Notes: a model not told the origin generated them from the sequence alone. Counted from the first letter of the stretch, positions 1 to 10,603 are shown. The stretch is 21,318 nt of DNA from Catenaria anguillulae PL171 (GCA_002102555.1 MCFL01000358.1:1-21318), one strand, 5' to 3'. Made by a program: numbers and translations.

Positions 1-973
1 GACATCGATCCATCGAGTTTCTGAGGCTGTCGGCACACTTGACCATGAGAGTAGAGTCATGTTGACAGTTGCTGTGCCCTTGTCAGATATCACAGAAAGT
101 ACAGCGCATGTCGCCATCCAAAGCAGTGCTCCGCACATGCCACCATATCCCTTGTTTCATTGTTCGAGAGTGGTAAGGCACCGTGGTAAAGAGAATAAAG
201 GACAGGGCCACGATAATGGCCTGATTTGCGACAGCGAGCCATATGGCCTGCGTTGGCAGGTAAACTGCAAAGACGACTTGGTTCATGAGGACGATGAGAA
301 ACATGGAAAGTAGAATGCCGATCCGGAACTTGACGTCTGTTACTGACACCCAATTGCGTTTGCCAGCAGTTTCCGATTCGAACGTGTAGGACGCGAACGA
401 GAAACTCACAAGGAAGCCATACGTGACCACAAATGCAACGAGTGCAACCACGGATTGGATCCAGTTTGATGTGCAGTTCAGCTCCCGAACCAGGTGGCTT
501 TGGTTGTTTGCGGCAAGACATGTCAGCGGAACGAGGAAGACAGCGATGCTCGACGACGTAAAGAGTTTGAGGAAGAAGGCAATGAGCATGAGCGCTCGCA
601 AGGCCCAAACATGGCGAAATGTCCGGGCATGATAGCTACGCATGATGATTGCGGTCAATACCAGAACGACCAGTGCTAACAGGGCGAATCCCCAAAACTG
701 GATGTTGAATAGGAGCAAGCTGATGTTGTTGTTGGTGCTGAACGAGGCTACCAGCGACATATAGCTCGCAGTCAATGGCCCGAACCGAAACCACGGAGAA
801 ATCAAGTACGAAGAGAGCTGGAAGAGCTCAGAGACCAATGTAAGCGCCGGCATCCAGGTAAGCGATGATCTTGTACTTGAGATGACGAAAAGAACAAACG
901 AAAAGGCTTCAGTAAACTTGTGCCACAGCGCAAGCACCGCCGACTTGTCTGACTGGGACCGGTATGGAGGCAT
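1..973 (-). CDS. Multi-pass membrane protein, N-terminal part, runs off the left edge
   Basis: The start is the ATG at 973-971 (MPPYRSQSDK). The frame is open to a stop at 83, but coding most likely leaves it at a GTACTT donor at 102, giving a first exon of 103-973 (290 codons plus one base). The rest of the gene would lie beyond the left edge; several AG acceptors fall within bases 1-80 and I cannot choose between them. About seven hydrophobic segments are visible, near residues 16-32, 41-60, 85-110, 124-153, 171-198, 216-239 and 243-265. The loop after the fourth holds two cysteines and two N-glycosylation sequons (NQS, NCT), so it is probably outside the cell or in a lumen. There is no cleavable signal peptide. 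The layout resembles the membrane half of tiny-macrocysts (TmcB)-like proteins of amoebae and zoosporic fungi, but this is a weak inference. It is divergent from EXO84. Confidence 0.7.
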
Positions 974-1018
974 TGTCGCAGACCATGAGCTGGGAGGTGG
1001 CTATGGATGTTGATAGAG

Positions 1019-1024
1019 TTTAAA
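1019..1024 (-). promoter_or_regulatory. TATA-like TTTAAA for the membrane-protein gene
   Basis: TTTAAA lies 46 bases upstream of the ATG at 973 on the minus strand, in otherwise mixed sequence. Its position suits a core promoter element if the leader is short. It is a pattern match only. Confidence 0.25.
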
Positions 1025-1502
1025 AGGTGAGGCATAGGGGGGGCGAGACAGCTTTGATTGCCTTGAATGCGTATGCATAAATTGTCTGCTATCGTGAATC
1101 AGCAACAACCCGGTTAGCGATATCTTCGATATGGTTGATTGCGACCCAGTCCGATGTGTTCGTGCGAACATTTTTTTGGAACAGACTCAGGGTGTTGTGC
1201 TGTGCTCCTTTGGCTTTTGGCTCGCTGATCTTCGTGCTGCACGTGATGGGGTGCGTGTTCTATGAAACCAGAGCATCCTCATGCGATATTACGATACATT
1301 GAATAGTGTCGCATGAAAGCAAACCTACTTGAAGGCAGCGATACCGAAAACTTGGGGCAGACCCTTCACCACGTATCTTACCGCAATCTGGTGGTTGTTC
1401 GAGATCCCAACTCGCCCATCACACCTGCGCACACGGTCTGTGACAACGCCGCTCTCGCTGCGGGCCAAATGCCGCGGCCACCAACGCCAACGCCTGTTCA
1501 TC

Positions 1503-1508
1503 TATATT
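1503..1508 (+). promoter_or_regulatory. TATA-like TATATT for EXO84
   Basis: TATATT lies about 47 bases before the EXO84 start at 1555 in a fairly GC-rich surround. It is a candidate core promoter element only. Confidence 0.2.
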
Positions 1509-1554
1509 CACCGCCCCTTGGACTGCATCGTTTCAAATCGCCCACCTCTTGTTC

Positions 1555-4500
1555 ATGGCCGATCGCTCTTCCCCGACTTTGCCGCGCCGTGAAAGGTCAC
1601 GCTCGCGTGGTGCCGCAGTTGCCGAAGCTCGGGAGCGCGAACGTGCTCGCGCCGGATCTAGCTCCTCAGTACCCAACCCGCCCAATTCTCAAGGCTTCGC
1701 GCAATACTTGCCCAGCATGCCTGGAGCGCGTGCGACGCCGAATCCCGTGGCGGCCGACACACCCACTGCCCCTGGTGCACCAGGGGATCCAGTCGTGCCT
1801 CGCAAGGCGGATGCTCGAAAGGCACACAAACGCGAAAAATCATGGTCACCACTCTTCAAATCCTCTTCGGACAAGCAATCCCCGACGCCCACCGATCGCC
1901 AACCTTCCGACCCCGCTGGTTTATCGGGCGAGTCGCGACGCGCAGCCATGTTACCCGGTGGCGTTGCAGATAGCGTGAAAAACAGCTTAAGAAAGTTTTC
2001 GATCGGCGATGGTTCCCCACTCCGATCTCGGGGTGGCAGTGTGGGGACTGGTGGCGGAGGAGTTGCAATCGAGCTGGACCAGCATCGATTCATGGACGAC
2101 TCGTTCGATCCCGAAGAGTGTACGCATCAATTGAATCGCATTTTACTTTTCTTTGCAGCTGATCCCTGATGTGGTTTGCTCGACCAGACATCTTGACGGC
2201 ATTACACAGCAACTCGGAAGAGGGCGTGCGCAACTTTTATCGCCGGCTTGGCGATGCCAAGGAAGCTGCCGCAACCGATCTCAAGGCCAACGTGTACAAA
2301 AACTATTCCGAGTTTGTCTTCATTTCCAAAGAAATCGCCCAACTCGAAACTGACATGCTCGTTCTCCGAGGCTTGCTTACCGACATGCGCGCAGTGCACG
2401 ACCACTTTCGATCCTATGTCGGTGTCGACGTTTCCAAATCTACCGGATCCGCCGATGCCCTGGCTCAATCGTCCAACATTTCGTTGACACAATCACTCGA
2501 TGGATCGACCAACACTGGCGGCGCGTCAGCCGAATCACAAGCCGCACAGGTCCTCCAGTCCATGTATGACACAGTGGATGGTGCCGCCAAGCTTGTACCG
2601 CCTTCGACGGCTCGCACCATCATTCACAGTGGACCGCTGCTCGAGCTCGACTCTGCCATGCGGGTCAAGGGTGACGTCATGGTTTTCCTCATGCCTGATA
2701 CGCTGCTTGTGGCTGCCAAGAAGCGGCGCATGCCGCTTGGGTCCAGTGCCGGTGCCAAGCTCCTCTCGTCCTCCACCTCAAGTGGCAGCGGCAAGTATAC
2801 CGCACTGCAGGCTTTGTCGGTTCAGGAAATCACCGTGCTCGATGTCCGCGATTCACCCGATGTCAGCTGGTCATTCAAGATTGTTCGCGGTCCCATCAGT
2901 TTTGTTTTTCGGTGTCCGAATGGGCCTGCCGAAAAGAAGACGTGGATGACGGCAATCAAGCGGGCAACCGAGGATTGGAGCTCGGGAGGTGGTGGTGGCG
3001 GGCTCGTTGGAGGTGTAGCAGACGGCGGTGGAGCGGAAGGACCGGGGACAAGCCCAGGTACAACGACATGGTGTTTCGCACACTTTGCACTCAACGCTCA
3101 TTCACTAACTTGACTTGCCTGCAGATTCGCCGTCACGAGCTCAGCCAAAGCTTTCAAAAGAAGCCGAAGCCAAGTTGCAAGAGCTTCTCGATGAACTGGA
3201 CGTGTACATTGCCAGCCGCGAGTTTGACCGTGCGCTTGATCTTGTCCGTCAACTCAAGGGCATGCCTTCGTCCTCGCACTTGCCCAGCCGCATCCAAACT
3301 TTATCTGTGGCACTGCTGCGAGACCTGAACAACATCACCAGTAGCAATGGGTCAAAGCGTGCTGTTCTCACTGCCATGCAGCGACTTATTCAGCTCGGGC
3401 ATACTGCTCAAGCCCGCGAAACATTCTTATCCGCGCGGACCGCTTCACTGCGCGAATCTTGCCGGAAAATCCGCTTCCAAGGCGATTTGGCCGCGTACGT
3501 GCGTGACTTTGGATCTGTCCTTGTGGTTGGGGTGCACACGACTGTGGCATGGTACCGCGAAGCAATCACGGACCCGGCCATGGTGAGTTTCCTGGTGCAG
3601 TGGGCCAGGGAGCAGGTCGGGGAGTTGGCACGGGCGACGGTGCGGCAGGTGGGCGACGAGTCGCTCAAGGTCGTCGTGGCATGTTTGGAAGTCAGCGTGG
3701 AACGGATTCGGACATTGCGTTCATCCGGGCTTGACTTGGAATTCGTCTTTTGGGATGCGGTGCAAGCACATGCGGCCAAGGCGATTGAGGCGTTTGAACG
3801 GTTGTGCGCTGAGGCGGTGGCGAGGAGCATTATTGATGACACATTTGATCCGATCAAGAATGGTCCGTTTTTTTTTCGTTCACTCTCCAACCTTTGCTGC
3901 CGGTCATTGGGCACTTACTCAAGATTTCATTGGACAAGTCCAGACTACAACGACGGCATCACCCGGAGCACGATGCAATTCTGCAAAACAATTCTCGATT
4001 TCCTCACCAATACCAAGTTCTTTCACCCATTTCAAATGGTACATGCTTTTCGGTTTTTGCTGGAGCAATACACGCTCACGGTGAAGATGACTGACACTTA
4101 TGATGATGTGCAGTTCCATGCCCAACTCTTTGGCTGCCTGTCTGGTCTCTTTGAAGCCTTTGTGAATTGGCAAATCCAAGTGTACCGCGAAAAGCCACTC
4201 AACACAACCCAACAGGCGGCCGTTGGGACCAACGTTCAGTTCACGTTGTCGCTCTTCTTTCCAAAAGTCATTCACCAAGTTGAGCGACAATTCCGTGCAA
4301 AGGCTCCCATGCTCGCCGAGTTGCGCATGCGTCTTGAAGGAGTTGCCCGCGATGCATCCTTTCTCGGCGGTGCGCCTGCCAAAATCGCTCGCTCGCCATC
4401 GACCAAGAGTCTCGGTACACCACCCAAGGATCAGCCGTCCGGACGCCGGCCCTCGCAACCAGCCAGCCCAGCTGCCGCCGGTTCCGTTGCTAGTCTTGCT

Positions 4501-5223
4501 ATTCCAGGCAGTCCCGCTCGCACATCGCATGGTAGCCTTGGACCAGGTTCGCCCGACGGAAGCCATGGAACGGGATCCCGCCGCTCATCGTCGGCATCGG
4601 CCAATATCCTTGCCGAACCCACGCAACGCCCACGCCGACCCACGCGTGACCGGTCCAATGAGCTGGGCGCAGCGCGATCCAGTGGCGATGTGTCGAACAG
4701 CGCCCCCGGGCTTGCCCGCCGCCCATCGGCTGCCTCGTCACCACGAAGCTCGCCATCCAACAGCCGACACGGAAGTGCGGCCGACTTGGCTGGGTCGTCG
4801 CCGTCACCCTTGTTTGCAACCTTGTTTGATTTAAAGTCGCGGTTGTCGCCAACAGGCCCAGCGGCGGTTGCCGTTGCGTCAGGCGCAGATATAGCCCACC
4901 TGTTGCCGTCGGTAGCCATGCGGCGGTTTGTGCGTACTCGGCCGTCTGCTCACATTGTTGAGCAAGTCCTTAATTCAGCGACCGAAGCGCCGAGTGGGCA
5001 ATTGCCGGTCGCCGCAGTGACACAGCTCGTGTTGGACATTCATTACATGTTGAACTCGGTTGAGGTGTCCGAGCAAGGGGCAGGGACGGCGCAAGGGTTG
5101 TGTGAGCAAGGATTGCGAGGCTACTTGATGAATGGGGGTGATCCAGGGCAGCTCATGTCTGGAGAATGGTATGAGCAACGCGTAGCCGAGGCATTGGCGA
5201 GGGACGCAAGGGGCGAAATGTGA
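1555..5223 (+). CDS. EXO84: Exocyst complex component EXO84
   Basis: This is a subunit of the octameric exocyst, which tethers secretory vesicles to the plasma membrane. The exons are 1555-2119, 2188-3057 and 3125-5223. Both introns (68 and 67 nt, donors GTACGC and GTACAA) are phase 1, and the total gives 1,177 residues. The first join creates FDPEEYILTALHSNSEEGV, a run typical of the family. In order, residues 1-180 are Ser/Pro/Arg-rich and disordered; 183-265 are the Vps51-like coiled region (KNYSEFVFISKEIAQLE); 332-452 are a PH domain ending in a helix with the expected Trp (KKTWMTAIKRA); about 485-895 are the helical Exo84 C-terminal domain; about 896-1070 are a low-complexity insert; and 1070-1177 are a conserved tail (QLVLDIHYMLNSVEVSE, GEWYEQRVAEAL). 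I chose ATG 1555 because it has G at +4 and no in-frame ATG precedes it in the open frame. It is longer than many fungal homologues because of the disordered parts. Confidence 0.96.
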
Positions 5224-5912
5224 GGTTGCACACTTGTTATTGACCTTTTGTTCATTTTCATTTTGTACATACACTCCCGTTGCTTTCTCTCCAACCTTAT
5301 TCCGTCACGACTGCGCTGGCCGACCAGGTTAGCCTTTCGTTTCCAACGATGATGCCCTGCAACAGCATTTCTGTTGGCAGATAGAAGATGTGGCCACCTT
5401 TGCCACTTACGATTTTCGAATTGATGCATTCTGGCCTGCTCGTCGGAGCCATCCTGCATCGATTTCGCAACTGTGAATCCCTGCTTCTCGCCGCATTTGG
5501 GCGGCTGCTGCCGGCCTTTGGTGTTGTCATGGGTAACGACAGACGAGATGCCGGTCAACCCCGTTGTGATCTTGCTTGCTCATGACATGATATACGGCAA
5601 CATGTTAAGTATCGCCGCGCTTTGGGATGCTCGAGTTGCCGACGAGCGCTCTCTTGCCAAATCCTTGGCCGAGTCCCATATTGTCGGCCGTAACTCATGC
5701 GCCACACCTCTGGTGGTCCAACTCACACGTCTCCCTAGTCGGTGCCGTCAATACTGAAGTGAGCGACTGGACGTGTATTCAGCCAATCTTACAACATGTA
5801 CAATGCATGGACCCAACCAACAGCAGCGACAAGCAAAGCGGCACGTTGTGTCTCTTCTGGGAATATGCACTGCTTTCCCTACCGGTCTTGTTGGTCTTGT
5901 TGATCTTGTTTC
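5224..5912. other. Gene-poor stretch between convergent genes, with possible decayed coding sequence
   Basis: EXO84 ends to the left and the small secreted-protein gene ends to the right, so both 3' untranslated regions must lie here. No AATAAA is seen after EXO84; T-rich sequence runs from about 5236 to 5270. On the minus strand between about 5297 and 5780, two stretches in different frames read like real protein (for example VAHELRPTIWDSAKDLARE and GGHIFYLPTEMLLQGIIVG). They are not one intact gene and I do not recognise the family. It may be the remnant of a gene, or chance. Confidence 0.3.
5885..5911. repeat. Short 9-bp tandem repeat, three units
   Basis: GTCTTGTTG occurs twice in succession, followed by the near copy ATCTTGTTT. 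It lies immediately beyond the stop codon of the small cysteine-rich gene (minus strand), so in its 3' untranslated region. Confidence 0.6.
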
Positions 5913-6219
5913 TTAGCAGCGGCGGCCGTGGCACGGGCATGGAATGTCGTTGCACCAGTCACGGCAGTCTTGGTTCCCATTGCACATGGCCTTGCATGCG
6001 CGCTGCTCGGCACACCGCTTGTGAAGGGTCACGACTGAACATTGCGGGGCGAAGCGCGGATTGGGTTAGAAATCCATCGGTTTCGACAAACACAATAGGC
6101 GAAGCGTAGTCGTTGGTGGACGCACGTTCAGAGCCAGCTTCGACGTCGAGGGGAGCAGCAGAGGCGGTGGAGGCGGCGACTAGGGCGACGGCGGCGAGAA
6201 TAACGGTAGAGAAGCGCAT
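5913..6219 (-). CDS. Small secreted cysteine-rich protein, two exons, 71 aa
   Basis: Exon 1 (6219-6126) begins with ATG after CACC, a good context, and encodes a textbook signal peptide (MRFSTVILAAVALVAASTAS) with a likely cut after ASA before APLDVEAG. A 91-nt intron (6125-6035) has donor GTGCGT, branch-like TTCTAAC and acceptor TTCAG; it is phase 1. Exon 2 (6034-5913) then reads LVTLHKR followed by eight cysteines spaced C-x5-C-x3-C-x5-C-x3-C-x4-C-x-C-x4-C, and stops directly after the last cysteine. The Lys-Arg just before the first cysteine is a possible Kex2 cut, which would free a 33-residue peptide with Cys at both ends. Eight is an even number, which suits four disulfides. Read without splicing, exon 1 runs to a stop in another frame as an 86-residue product with fewer cysteines. 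I recognise no family; a secreted effector, antimicrobial or signalling peptide are all open. A different phase-0 splice is possible but less good. Confidence 0.65.
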
Positions 6220-6989
6220 GGTGGTGTTGGTGACGATTCAGAGTGGAGCGGGAGCAGCAGGACACTATCGGTTGTGAGTTGCTTGGGGGGATTCTTCTTT
6301 CGTGGCAGACGGGGTGGGGGTTCCCATGGTATCTGTACCCTTCGCAACACTAAGGCGACACTCAAAAACCTTGCTACGCCAAGGAGGACACTCGCACAAC
6401 TCCACATCGCCATCCTCTTCATGCCACACGGAATTCACTCCCTCCCGCGCATCCGAGCTCATGCATAGAAACGCCCGAACCCTAAATGCGTTTCATGTCT
6501 TATGCCATCGTCAACGTCGGCCCTTGTCATTCCCGTTGTCGTTTCACTGGAATTTGGTCTCGGGTTAAATACCAGACGCGGGATGGTGCAAAATCGCGAG
6601 CGTACAGGGTTGGAATGTGATCGCTTGAAAGGAGCGTGTATCTGAGACAAGAGGTTGCAATTTCCAGAGCGCCGCATCTTCACCGCGGCATGCCGAGAAC
6701 ATTCAGATGAACCGCTTGCGGTGCACCACACAACACCGATGGAAATGGACCCGCGGCGACTACCTCCCGAATCTGCGACCGTGATCTATGGATCACCCGC
6801 CTGTCTGGAAAATCTGCCGCGGACATGAGCCGCCAGCTGAAGATGGAGGTTGGCCTTGGATCTCGCTCTGCGCATGCCCTACTCGCCACTGGGCCAAATG
6901 GACTGCGAAAACAAGGAAGGAAATGTACATGGACCACGTTACAATGCCTCGAACTCACCACATTCCTCACCATCCTACGATGCACCAAC
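6220..6989. other. Intergenic region upstream of the small secreted-protein gene
   Basis: These 770 bases lie between two minus-strand genes and should hold the promoter of the small secreted-protein gene and the 3' end of the ankyrin/FYVE/RING gene. Several short open frames cross it on both strands (up to about 90 codons), with no recognisable motif and no clear coding bias. No good TATA box is seen close to 6219; TATTTAA near 6568-6574 is about 350 bases away. Confidence 0.4.
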
Positions 6990-9834
6990 TCACTCGTCCT
7001 CATCCTCTGAATTGTGGGCCGTGCTGGGCACAGACGACGCGACGCCCGGTGGCATGACATGCATGGGACACTCGATTGCTTTGTGCTTGTTGAACCACGC
7101 GCTAGCACAGTCTGCGTGAAAGCAGCACATGCATCCCATGCGAATGACACGGTCGCCTGAAATGAACGACTCGTAGCAGATGAGGCACTCGGACGACGGG
7201 TCGACGAGTGCAGACGCTGCCGAAGTCGCCGACACGGCCGTGGTGGGTGAGGATGCAGGCAAGACCGCGTCGGTGTCATCACGGTCGGGTTCGAGCTCGG
7301 TCTGTAATTGTTCCGCGTCATCACCTTGCGTTTGCGATTCGGGTGGTCCAACCACGGTCCCCGTCGACACATAACTCCCACTCTGCCTCGGCTGCCACAC
7401 GTCCACCGTGTACGTTGTCGCCGCCCGCCTCGCAACCCGCGCAACCAATGCGCGACTTCTGGCCGCTGTCTGCCCATCGCCCGCGGCCCCAGCCGCTCCA
7501 CCCGACAAGCACCGCGATACATGCGCCTCCCTGTCTGCCTGCGCGCCAAACGCTCTGAGCGGGCGCAAGCACCCAGGACACTCCACAAGCGACCCGATCG
7601 AGCCCGTCGATACAATGGACGCCACGCTCGACGACCGCGACAGCTGGCCAACGCGTCTTGGGACAGCCGATGGCGGCGGTGGTGCCGCGTCCGACGTTAA
7701 CTCGGGTTGCGCAATGCGTGTCGTTGATGACGACGACGACACAGTGGAGACCTTGTCGTAGCATGTCTCGCACACGCGCACTACACCCCGGGGCACCTTT
7801 GCTTGTGATCCGGGTGGATACAGGTTGGCAAATGAGGCGCGGAATGCAGAGCAGCCCGCGCAAAAGACCTGGCCGCAAAGCCGGCAGTGGTGCCGGCGGA
7901 GGAAAAATGTGAATGGGCGCGTGCATGCGTGACAAGCGGCAGCGTGCGAGTCTGGGGTCCATGGCTGTGGGGAGGGCAGCGGGCGCGCAGCTGAAGCGGA
8001 GGAGGATGAGGCGGCGGGTGGCAGATTTTCGGCGGTTTCCAAGAGCTGGACCAGCAAAAATTTGGCGGATTTCTTGCGGGCAAGGTCTTGGTCATCTGTC
8101 AACACGATGCAGATGTCAGAATGGTGAGTGGCTTGCGAATAAGCCGTGTATCCGAGAAAAGGTACCTTGAACGCCAGCAAGCAAAACCTGAATCGCAGCC
8201 TGATACCGATCGAAATCGGTCACATAGGAGGGCTGATCCGGGTCGAGCCTGCCTTCCACAATCGCTTTTGCTTGGTCAAGATAATCCTCAACCGGCCCCT
8301 GTGTCGCGGGCTCTGACAGGGCATCGACCAGCGCCTCCTGCGATGCCTGATGTACAACTTGTTTGCGCATGACCCTCGCCCACACACGCACGCGGTTGCC
8401 CGGCTTACCTGCGCCGAGCGTGACGGCAATCGGGGTGCTGTCATCATCATCCGACGCACTTGCCGCGGCCGTGGTGGCAGCCGGCTCGCGGACACTTTCA
8501 ATCACGCCATATCCGTCATCATCACCCACCGCATCCCGTGTCTGCGGAACGGGCAGTGCAGGAATGACGACCCAATCCTCAATCACCTGCCACTCAGTCA
8601 TCCACGCCCACCCAGGCAACACGGGCACACCATCCAACCCACCGAGCCACACGTGCGGCACTTGCGACTGGCCTGTGGGATCCACCTCAACAAACTGCGT
8701 GTTCCCCGAATCACTGCCGCCACCCGTGGTACTCCGCCTCCTGTGCGCGCCGCCCCCACCAAACAGACCCGCCAACCCACTCGGTCCATGTGGCTGGTCG
8801 ACCACCTCGGACACGCACCGCAATCGCGTGTGCTTGACAAGCCTCGGGTCGCGCTTGGCCAAGACGCCTGCCGTTCCTGCGTGCATGCCCAAGACAGCCA
8901 AGTCGTACGCCGACTCGCCCGCGGCATTCCTGACCTGTGTCTCGGCCTTGCCCTTTTCCAGCAACACGCGCACGATGCCAGTGAGGCCCTTTGCACTGGC
9001 CACCATGAGCGGCGTCATACCCTTTTCATTGACCAGATTGACATCGATGCCCGGCCGGCCAAGCAGATAGTCGACCACCAAGCGCTGGTTCTTTGCCGCG
9101 GCAATGTGCAAGGGCGCCCATCCGTGCTTGTCACGCTTGTTGATGTTTGCACGTTCCATGACGAGCTTTTCCACTACGTACAAGTTGCCGTTGAAGCACG
9201 CCTTGTGCAAGGGCGTTTCGAGTTCTGGGTCGAGGGCGTCGACCAGTGCACCGCAGTCGAGCAGCGTGTGCACGAGGTGGTCGTACCCGCGCGCCGCGGC
9301 CAAGTGCAAAGGCGTGAGTTTGGAGGTTGGGTGGGGCGTGTTGACCGACAGGGTTGGGTGCAGGTCGAGCAGGTCGCGCAGCGGCAAGGGCTGGTTGGCG
9401 AGGGTGAGGTTAAAGAGTTGGGCAGTGAGGTCGGCTTGCGGGTTTGGGTCGGGGCGGTGGGCCGTGGTTACTTGAGTGGCAGGGCTCGCGGTAAGCGGGG
9501 CGAGCGGCGGTGGTGGCGACCCGGATGATTGTGTGGCCAAAGGTATGCCGGCAGCTGGCATTGCCGAGACAGGCACCAGACGAGTGGCGGCAGCTGTGAT
9601 GCCGGGCGGATTGTTGGGCAACAACGCGTCGTAGAGCGGATGGGGTTGACCGGCAACGACGGCGGGTACAAACGCGGGAGGCGGCCAGGCCCAGGGATCC
9701 ACGGAAGCGGGTGCAGTCTGGGCTTGGAGCGGATCATGACTCTGAGTGGCCGCGGGTGGCGCAGGTGCCGCGGCCGAGAGAGGGTCAAAGGCAACGGAAA
9801 GCGGGTCGTCAGAGGCTTCCAGCGGGTGTGACAT
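6990..9834 (-). CDS. Ankyrin-repeat, FYVE and RING-finger protein (probable endosomal E3 ubiquitin ligase)
   Basis: There are two exons, 9834-8166 and 8095-6990. The intron of 70 nt (donor GTACCT, acceptor TTGACAG) is phase 1 and gives 924 residues. I chose ATG 9834 (MSHPLEASDD) because the frame opens only eight codons earlier, without an ATG. Residues 1-165 are Pro/Ala-rich and disordered. About five ankyrin repeats span 172-330 (LTPLHLAAARG, TPLHKACFNGN, APLHIAAAKN, TPLMVASAKG). At 410-510, GWAWMTEWQVIEDW and NRVRVWARVMRK resemble a split dysferlin-like (DysF) fold, a tentative call. The FYVE domain is 602-669 with the WTPD start, RRHHCR core and all eight zinc ligands (Cys 611, 614, 627, 630, 635, 638, 665, 668), so PI3P binding on endosomes is likely. 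A CxxC...HxxxC finger at 729-752 recalls UBZ-type ubiquitin binders. A RING-H2-like domain at 860-901 (CLIC...CFHADC...CPMH) suggests ubiquitin transfer. It ends in an acidic tail. Fungal Pib1 also pairs FYVE with RING but lacks the ankyrin part. Confidence 0.94.
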
Positions 9835-10603
9835 GGTGATGGAAATGTGTTGCGTCAAGTCGTTGAGTGTCAGAGATTAGTATTGATATTAGATAAAAGA
9901 CATATATAAATGCGAATGTCGTCGGAATTTGACATTTCGAATGGCGTGCGAATGAGCGCCTGAAAGATCGACGTCAAAGCCACAAGTCCACAATCCAGAG
10001 GGCGTCCAGAAGCATTCCATGAAATGTTCCATGCACGATTTGACCATCTGTGTTCATCAGATAAGGGCCTTGTTTCGATCGATAATCGCTCAGACACCTT
10101 GCCGGCATCGCACGACGGTTGACAGCCTCGACAAGACACAGCACACAGCGCACAGCGTACTTGACCAACAGACTTAGACTTGTGCCCCCACCATTCGCCC
10201 GTTTGCGTCTTTCCAGTACCCACGGCTGACTCTGCACTCTTGGCTCCCAATCCCACGTCCTCCGAACGACGACGACGAACGAAGCGAGAGGAGAACTGGG
10301 CGGGCGTTTCGCAGCCGCGCGGATAGCTGCCTTGCATTGTTTTGTACTTCATCCGCTTAGTTCCCCTGTAGCTCTGTCCCTCCGAGTCGGTATTGCGCTC
10401 AGCCCAAGTTCGTGGACGTTTCCCACAAATACAAAAAACAGTGTTTCCTAGCGCCATCAGACAAGCTTCCTGTTCAAGTTCAAGTTCCTTTTGCATGTTT
10501 CTGCTGGTTGCTGGCCGCTTTGCAATTTGATTCGATTTCATCGTATTCCCACCAAACTCGAGTTAAAGTTTGATCGATTGCATTCATTCTGGATCCTCCG
10601 AGC
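9835..10603. other. Divergent promoter region between the ankyrin/FYVE/RING gene and the LRR gene
   Basis: This 769-base region serves two outward-facing genes. It holds an AT-rich TATA block near 9900 for the minus-strand gene and a regular GAA/TTC array at 10009-10029. A 223-codon open frame crosses it on the minus strand (10541-9870), but that frame contains the TATA block, shows no strong third-position GC bias and has no recognisable motif, so I do not call it a gene. Confidence 0.5.
9902..9910 (-). promoter_or_regulatory. TATA box for the ankyrin/FYVE/RING gene
   Basis: TTTATATAT is seen on the minus strand about 70 bases upstream of the ATG at 9834, in an AT-rich island that stands out from the GC-rich genes. 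Position and sequence both fit a TATA box. Confidence 0.45.

Larger units (their letters stand above)
974..1554. other. Divergent intergenic region between the membrane-protein gene and EXO84
   Basis: This stretch of about 580 bases separates two outward-facing genes and must hold both promoters. I see no convincing coding sequence. It contains TATA-like motifs at 1019-1024 (minus) and 1503-1508 (plus), a T-run near 1170, and a 7-bp inverted repeat (CATGCGA at 1280-1286 with TCGCATG at 1309-1315) around a 22-base loop. Open frames that start near 1313 and 1329 are overlaps into EXO84 exon 1 in other frames. Confidence 0.5.

Noticed and set aside
370-395. GTTCGAATC-like tRNA B-box on the minus strand
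   Set aside because: It lies within the membrane-protein coding frame, with no A-box, acceptor stem or cloverleaf around it.
1280-1315. 7-bp inverted repeat with a 22-base loop upstream of EXO84
   Set aside because: It is too short a stem for so long a loop to claim structure or function.
6680-7651. A 323-codon minus-strand frame overlapping the FYVE/RING gene
   Set aside because: It is Arg-rich and low in information, as expected for an alternate-frame shadow of a GC-rich gene; the FYVE/RING frame has clear domains.
8350-9528. A 392-codon plus-strand frame opposite the ankyrin region
   Set aside because: It is antisense to ankyrin repeats, has no motif, and is an artefact of strong third-position GC bias.
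9870-10541. A 223-codon open frame on the minus strand in the divergent promoter
   Set aside because: It has an ATG, but there is no coding-type codon bias and no motif, and the likely TATA box of the downstream gene lies inside it. Long open frames of this size can arise by chance.
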